From contig CAYXIO010000073.1 in assembly GCA_964465125.1 (NCBI GenBank), positions 1-16,818 of the forward strand: a stretch of 16,818 nt of DNA, read 5' to 3'. The notes below the pieces were generated by a model. That model was not told the DNA's origin. It searched no databases and saw only the letters and a program-made list of their open reading frames with translations. Position numbers and translations under genes: made by a program. Shown piece by piece: positions 14,259 through 16,818 of this stretch (position 1 is its first letter; each line of letters opens with the position of its first letter). This DNA is from CAYOHG01 sp964465125. GTDB lineage: Bacteria; Planctomycetota; Phycisphaerae; UBA1845; Fen-1342.

Positions 14259-15173
14259 ATGTCTGAGCGAGCAATCGCGTGTCCTGCGAAGATCAACCTG
14301 ACGTTGCACGTACTCGGCCGCCGCGCGGACGGGTTCCACGAGCTCGATTCGCTCGTTGCGCAGGTGAGCCTGTGTGATCGCCTGCACCTCCGCGAGACCG
14401 ACTCCGCCGGCGTCACCCTGACGTGCGACGATCCGACGATACCGTGCGACGCGAGCAACCTGGTGATTCGGGCGGCGGACTGTCTGGAGGCGCTGCGCGC
14501 AACACGCTCGTCAACCGGCCCGGCCGCGCCGCGCGGGCTTGCGTTCCATCTGGGCAAGCGAATTCCGGCCGGCGCGGGGCTTGGCGGCGGCAGCTCCAAC
14601 GCGGCTGCAACGCTGCGACTGCTGAATGAGCTGTGGTCGATGCGGCTTGCGGATCCGGCGCTGGCAGCGTGCGGCGCGTCGCTGGGAGCTGATGTTCCCT
14701 TGTTCCTTCACAGCCCGCTCGCGCGTATGCGCGGGCGCGGCGAACGGGTTGACAACCTCGACGTGCCGATCCGCGGGCATGTCGTGCTGCTGCTGCCGCC
14801 ACTCCAGTGTGCGACCCGGGACGTCTACGCGGCGTTTCGGGCGTCCGGCGGTCCGCGGGCGCGCGTCAGCAACGAGCAGGTCGTGCAGGCGATGGCGTCG
14901 CAGCCGCTGCGCGAAGTGATGAGCCTGCTGCACAACGATCTGACGGAGCCGGCGTTTCAGGTCTGCCCGGCGCTGCGCGAATTGTGGCAAGACGTGACCC
15001 GTGAGCATCCGGGGCCGCTCGCCATGAGCGGATCGGGCTCGACGCTGTTCCGGCTGTTCGACGGTCCTGACGAGGCGGCCGATTTCGCGCGGCGCGTCCG
15101 CGCGAAGCACGCGATTCGCGTCGAAACCGTCGAATTTCTGGCCGCGCCGACTACTTTGGAATCGCCGCCGTGA
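14259..15173 (+). CDS. ispE: 4-diphosphocytidyl-2-C-methyl-D-erythritol kinase
   Basis: GHMP-family kinase of the MEP isoprenoid pathway. It phosphorylates the 2-hydroxyl of CDP-methylerythritol using ATP in the cytoplasm. The frame is open from 14148, but ATG 14259 is chosen because it places the N-terminal PAKINLTLHVLGRRADGFHE at residues 9-28, as usual for IspE, and gives a normal length of 304 residues. The ribosome-binding site there is weak (CTGGGCAGC). Lys11 and Asp145 (LGADVPLFL) match the catalytic pair. The glycine-rich ATP loop PAGAGLGGGSSNAAA is at 103-117, and the third GHMP motif MSGSGSTLF lies near 257-265. Its 3' end overlaps the convergent aminopeptidase gene by 23 bp. No other MEP gene is in the window. 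Confidence 0.92.
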   Translation: MSERAIACPAKINLTLHVLGRRADGFHELDSLVAQVSLCDRLHLRETDSAGVTLTCDDPTIPCDASNLVIRAADCLEALRATRSSTGPAAPRGLAFHLGKRIPAGAGLGGGSSNAAATLRLLNELWSMRLADPALAACGASLGADVPLFLHSPLARMRGRGERVDNLDVPIRGHVVLLLPPLQCATRDVYAAFRASGGPRARVSNEQVVQAMASQPLREVMSLLHNDLTEPAFQVCPALRELWQDVTREHPGPLAMSGSGSTLFRLFDGPDEAADFARRVRAKHAIRVETVEFLAAPTTLESPP

Positions 15174-16413
15174 GCACCTGCGGGCCCTGCCGCGTGATCA
15201 GCACGTTGTCCTCGATGCGAATCCCGCCGAAACCGAGGTATTCGTCGACTTTCGTCCACTGGATCGCGTCGCGATAGACCTGGCGGTTCTCGCGCTTGTT
15301 GAGCAGGGCGGGGATGAAGTAAAGCCCCGGCTCGATCGTGGTGACGAAGCCCTCCTCGAGCTTCAGGTCCATGCGCAGGTAGCGCAGACCGGGCCGCTCG
15401 CTGCGCTTGCGGCCGGGGAGGTATCCGCTCGCGTCGCGGACGCCCAGCCCGACTAGGTGCCCCACGCCGTGGGGGAAGAAGAGCGCGTGTGCGTCCTGCT
15501 CAATGAGCCCGTCGACGGTCCCGCGCATCAGCCCGAGGTGAATCAGCCCCGCGGCCATGTCGCGGCAGGCGCCCATGTGAATTTCACGGTATTCGGCGCC
15601 GCGCACGCAGCGCTCGATCCCGCGCTTTTCGGCTTCGAGCACGATGTCGTAGATGGCGCGCTGCCGCGGGGAGAGGTTCGCGCCGACCGCGCAGGTGCGC
15701 GTGACGTCGCAGGCATAGCCGTTGACTTCCGCGCCGGCGTCGATGAGGAGCAGCTCGCCGGTCTGCATGGGACGCGCCGTGGGCGTGAAGTGAAAGACGA
15801 TCGAGTTGGGCCCGGCGCCGACGATGCTGCCGTAGGCCGTGCCGTCGCCGCCGGCGCGGAAAAACGCCGCCTCCAGCTCGATCTGAAGCTGCCGCTCGGT
15901 CAGGCCGGGGCGCACCAGGTCGGGCAGGGTCGCGTAGCCCGCGATGGTCGCATTCGCCGCGCGCGTCATGTAGCCCAGCTCGACTTCGTCCTTGGCTCGC
16001 CGCACCCGGGAAAGCTTCTCGCGCAGCTCGGCGGCGCGTTCGCGGTCGCCGCTGACGCCGGCGAGCTCGGCTCCGAGCAGGACGAGCGTGCGTCCGCGGC
16101 GAGCGGCCAGCCAGCCGGCGAGTTGCGGTAGCGGCTCGCCCTCGCACGCCGTCTTGCCCTCCCAGACCTGGTCGTCCTCAGTGAGCGGGGGGACAAAATC
16201 GATCCAGCCGGTGTGCGGGTCATACGCCAGCACCCCGCCGACGATCTCACGGTCGGTCAGGTATCGGTATTCCGGGTGCGCGCGGAACGGATAGCGCTGA
16301 TCCGAGCCGCCCGGGATCGGAATCAGCTCGCCGGCGCCGATCAGGACTACGTCCTCGGCGAGATTCCAGGCGTTGGCGGCGCGCCCGCGGCGCTGCGCAA
16401 TGAAGTCCGACAT
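15151..16413 (-). CDS. pepP: Xaa-Pro aminopeptidase (M24B family)
   Basis: A 420-residue metallopeptidase that removes an N-terminal residue preceding proline. The N-terminal aminopeptidase P domain (about 1-140) contains GSDQRYPFRAHPEYRYLTD, matching the usual '(Y/F)PFR..s.F.YLTG' region. The C-terminal pita-bread domain shows all five dinuclear metal ligands: Asp225 and Asp236 (DAGAEVNGYACDVTRT), His315 (FFPHGVGH), Glu361 (TIEPGLYF) and Glu401 (GGIRIEDNVLIT). ATG 16413 has GGAGAAG about 8 nt upstream. It lies 78 bp downstream of the MutS2-like gene on the same strand, so it may be cotranscribed. Cytoplasmic, since no signal peptide is seen. Confidence 0.92.
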   Translation of the reverse strand: MSDFIAQRRGRAANAWNLAEDVVLIGAGELIPIPGGSDQRYPFRAHPEYRYLTDREIVGGVLAYDPHTGWIDFVPPLTEDDQVWEGKTACEGEPLPQLAGWLAARRGRTLVLLGAELAGVSGDRERAAELREKLSRVRRAKDEVELGYMTRAANATIAGYATLPDLVRPGLTERQLQIELEAAFFRAGGDGTAYGSIVGAGPNSIVFHFTPTARPMQTGELLLIDAGAEVNGYACDVTRTCAVGANLSPRQRAIYDIVLEAEKRGIERCVRGAEYREIHMGACRDMAAGLIHLGLMRGTVDGLIEQDAHALFFPHGVGHLVGLGVRDASGYLPGRKRSERPGLRYLRMDLKLEEGFVTTIEPGLYFIPALLNKRENRQVYRDAIQWTKVDEYLGFGGIRIEDNVLITRQGPQVLTAAIPK

Positions 16414-16491
16414 GGGTTGCTTCTCCGCGGCTCGGGTTGCGTGTCTGGTCCGGCTCCGTTTCGCTGTTCCTCGCGACGCGCGGCGCCGCGG

Positions 16492-16818
16492 TCAGGGGCC
16501 CGGCCGGCGTTCGGCGAGCGGTTCGCTTCCGGGCGCGCCCGGCGGATTGGCCGGCGGCCGTCGCCGAGCGCGGCGGTCGCGGTGCAAATCGGCGGCGCGT
16601 TGCCGTTCTTCATCGGTCACCTGCTCGGGCATCGTCAGGCCGCTGAACGGTGCCTCGAGCTCGAGCGTGCCCACGGTCACGTTGGCGACGCACTTTTCCA
16701 GATTCACGCGGATGACGACGCCGGACCGGTGGAATCGCTTCACGTAAATTTCGTCGCCGGGCTGAAGGCGGCGCGCCGCCTCGTCGGTGAGCGCGGGCAG
16801 GTGAGGCCGCGGGCGATT
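16492..16818 (-). CDS. MutS2-like protein, C-terminal part, lacking an Smr domain (5' end outside window)
   Basis: The frame is open to the window edge and ends at TGA 16494-16492, with 108 residues visible. The segment LQPGDEIYVKRFHRSGVVIR followed by VANVTVGTLELEAPFSGL matches the KOW-like region near the C-terminus of MutS2 (typically 'l..Gd.V.v...g..G.V......a.V.vG.lk..v...dl'). In typical MutS2 an Smr endonuclease domain of about 75 residues follows. Here only a charged, Pro/Arg-rich tail of about 50 residues follows, and pepP starts 78 bp later, leaving no room for Smr even in another frame. The internal GTG at 16743 is not the likely start. Naming rests on one short domain, so it is moderate. 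Confidence 0.55.
   Translation of the reverse strand, partial: NRPRPHLPALTDEAARRLQPGDEIYVKRFHRSGVVIRVNLEKCVANVTVGTLELEAPFSGLTMPEQVTDEERQRAADLHRDRRARRRPPANPPGAPGSEPLAERRPGP

Noticed and set aside
13802..14599. 265-residue minus-strand frame between the dockerin gene and ispE
   Set aside because: Runs into antisense of ispE, is Arg/Pro/Ser-rich and shows no motif or ribosome-binding site.

Overview
The window is GC-rich bacterial chromosome, most likely from a planctomycete of the Phycisphaerae type. The pointers are a very large Trp-rich secreted protein ending in a dockerin-like pair of calcium loops, a membrane-anchored DUF1573 protein, a LolA-like secreted protein with a helical tail ending in PTRAQR, and a WTLPS-type sulfatase-fold enzyme. 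No rRNA, tRNA, CRISPR array, transposase or phage gene was seen. The assignment is an inference from gene content, not from a marker gene.

Layout. 2-724 (+): 3' end of a beta-rich, probably extracytoplasmic protein. 955-2960 (-): prpB and prpC, two steps of the 2-methylcitrate cycle for propionyl-CoA. 3098-5352 (-): a NatA/NatB-type ABC exporter, with the ATPase and permease overlapping at GTGA. A 29-bp imperfect inverted repeat separates the exporter from prpB. 5550-7085 (+): a membrane-anchored sulfatase-fold enzyme with Thr in place of the catalytic Cys/Ser, followed by an 8-bp tandem repeat. 7205-10109 (-): three consecutive genes for extracytoplasmic proteins (DUF1573, a 14-Cys small protein, a LolA-like protein). 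A promoter whose spacer contains an 11-G tract lies in front of them. 10775-13735 (+): the large four-domain dockerin protein, divergent from that cluster. 14259-15173 (+): ispE. 15151-16413 (-): Xaa-Pro aminopeptidase. 16492-16818 (-): C-terminal end of a MutS2-like protein without an Smr domain.

The part most worth attention is 7205-10180. A near-consensus promoter with a G11 tract between -35 and -10 precedes a GTG start with a strong ribosome-binding site. That start opens an N-terminal membrane segment in one frame, while the DUF1573 domain continues in the +1 frame. The break falls at GTT TGA inside a perfect 9-bp hairpin. Either the assembly has an indel, the gene is broken, or expression involves slippage. 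Together with the Cys-rich and LolA-like partners this could be an undescribed, possibly phase-variable, cell-envelope system. Its function cannot be read from sequence.

The other genes are housekeeping (isoprenoid synthesis, peptide turnover, propionate use, export, DNA maintenance). Several intergenic stretches carry short periodic or palindromic elements that look like dispersed repeats.
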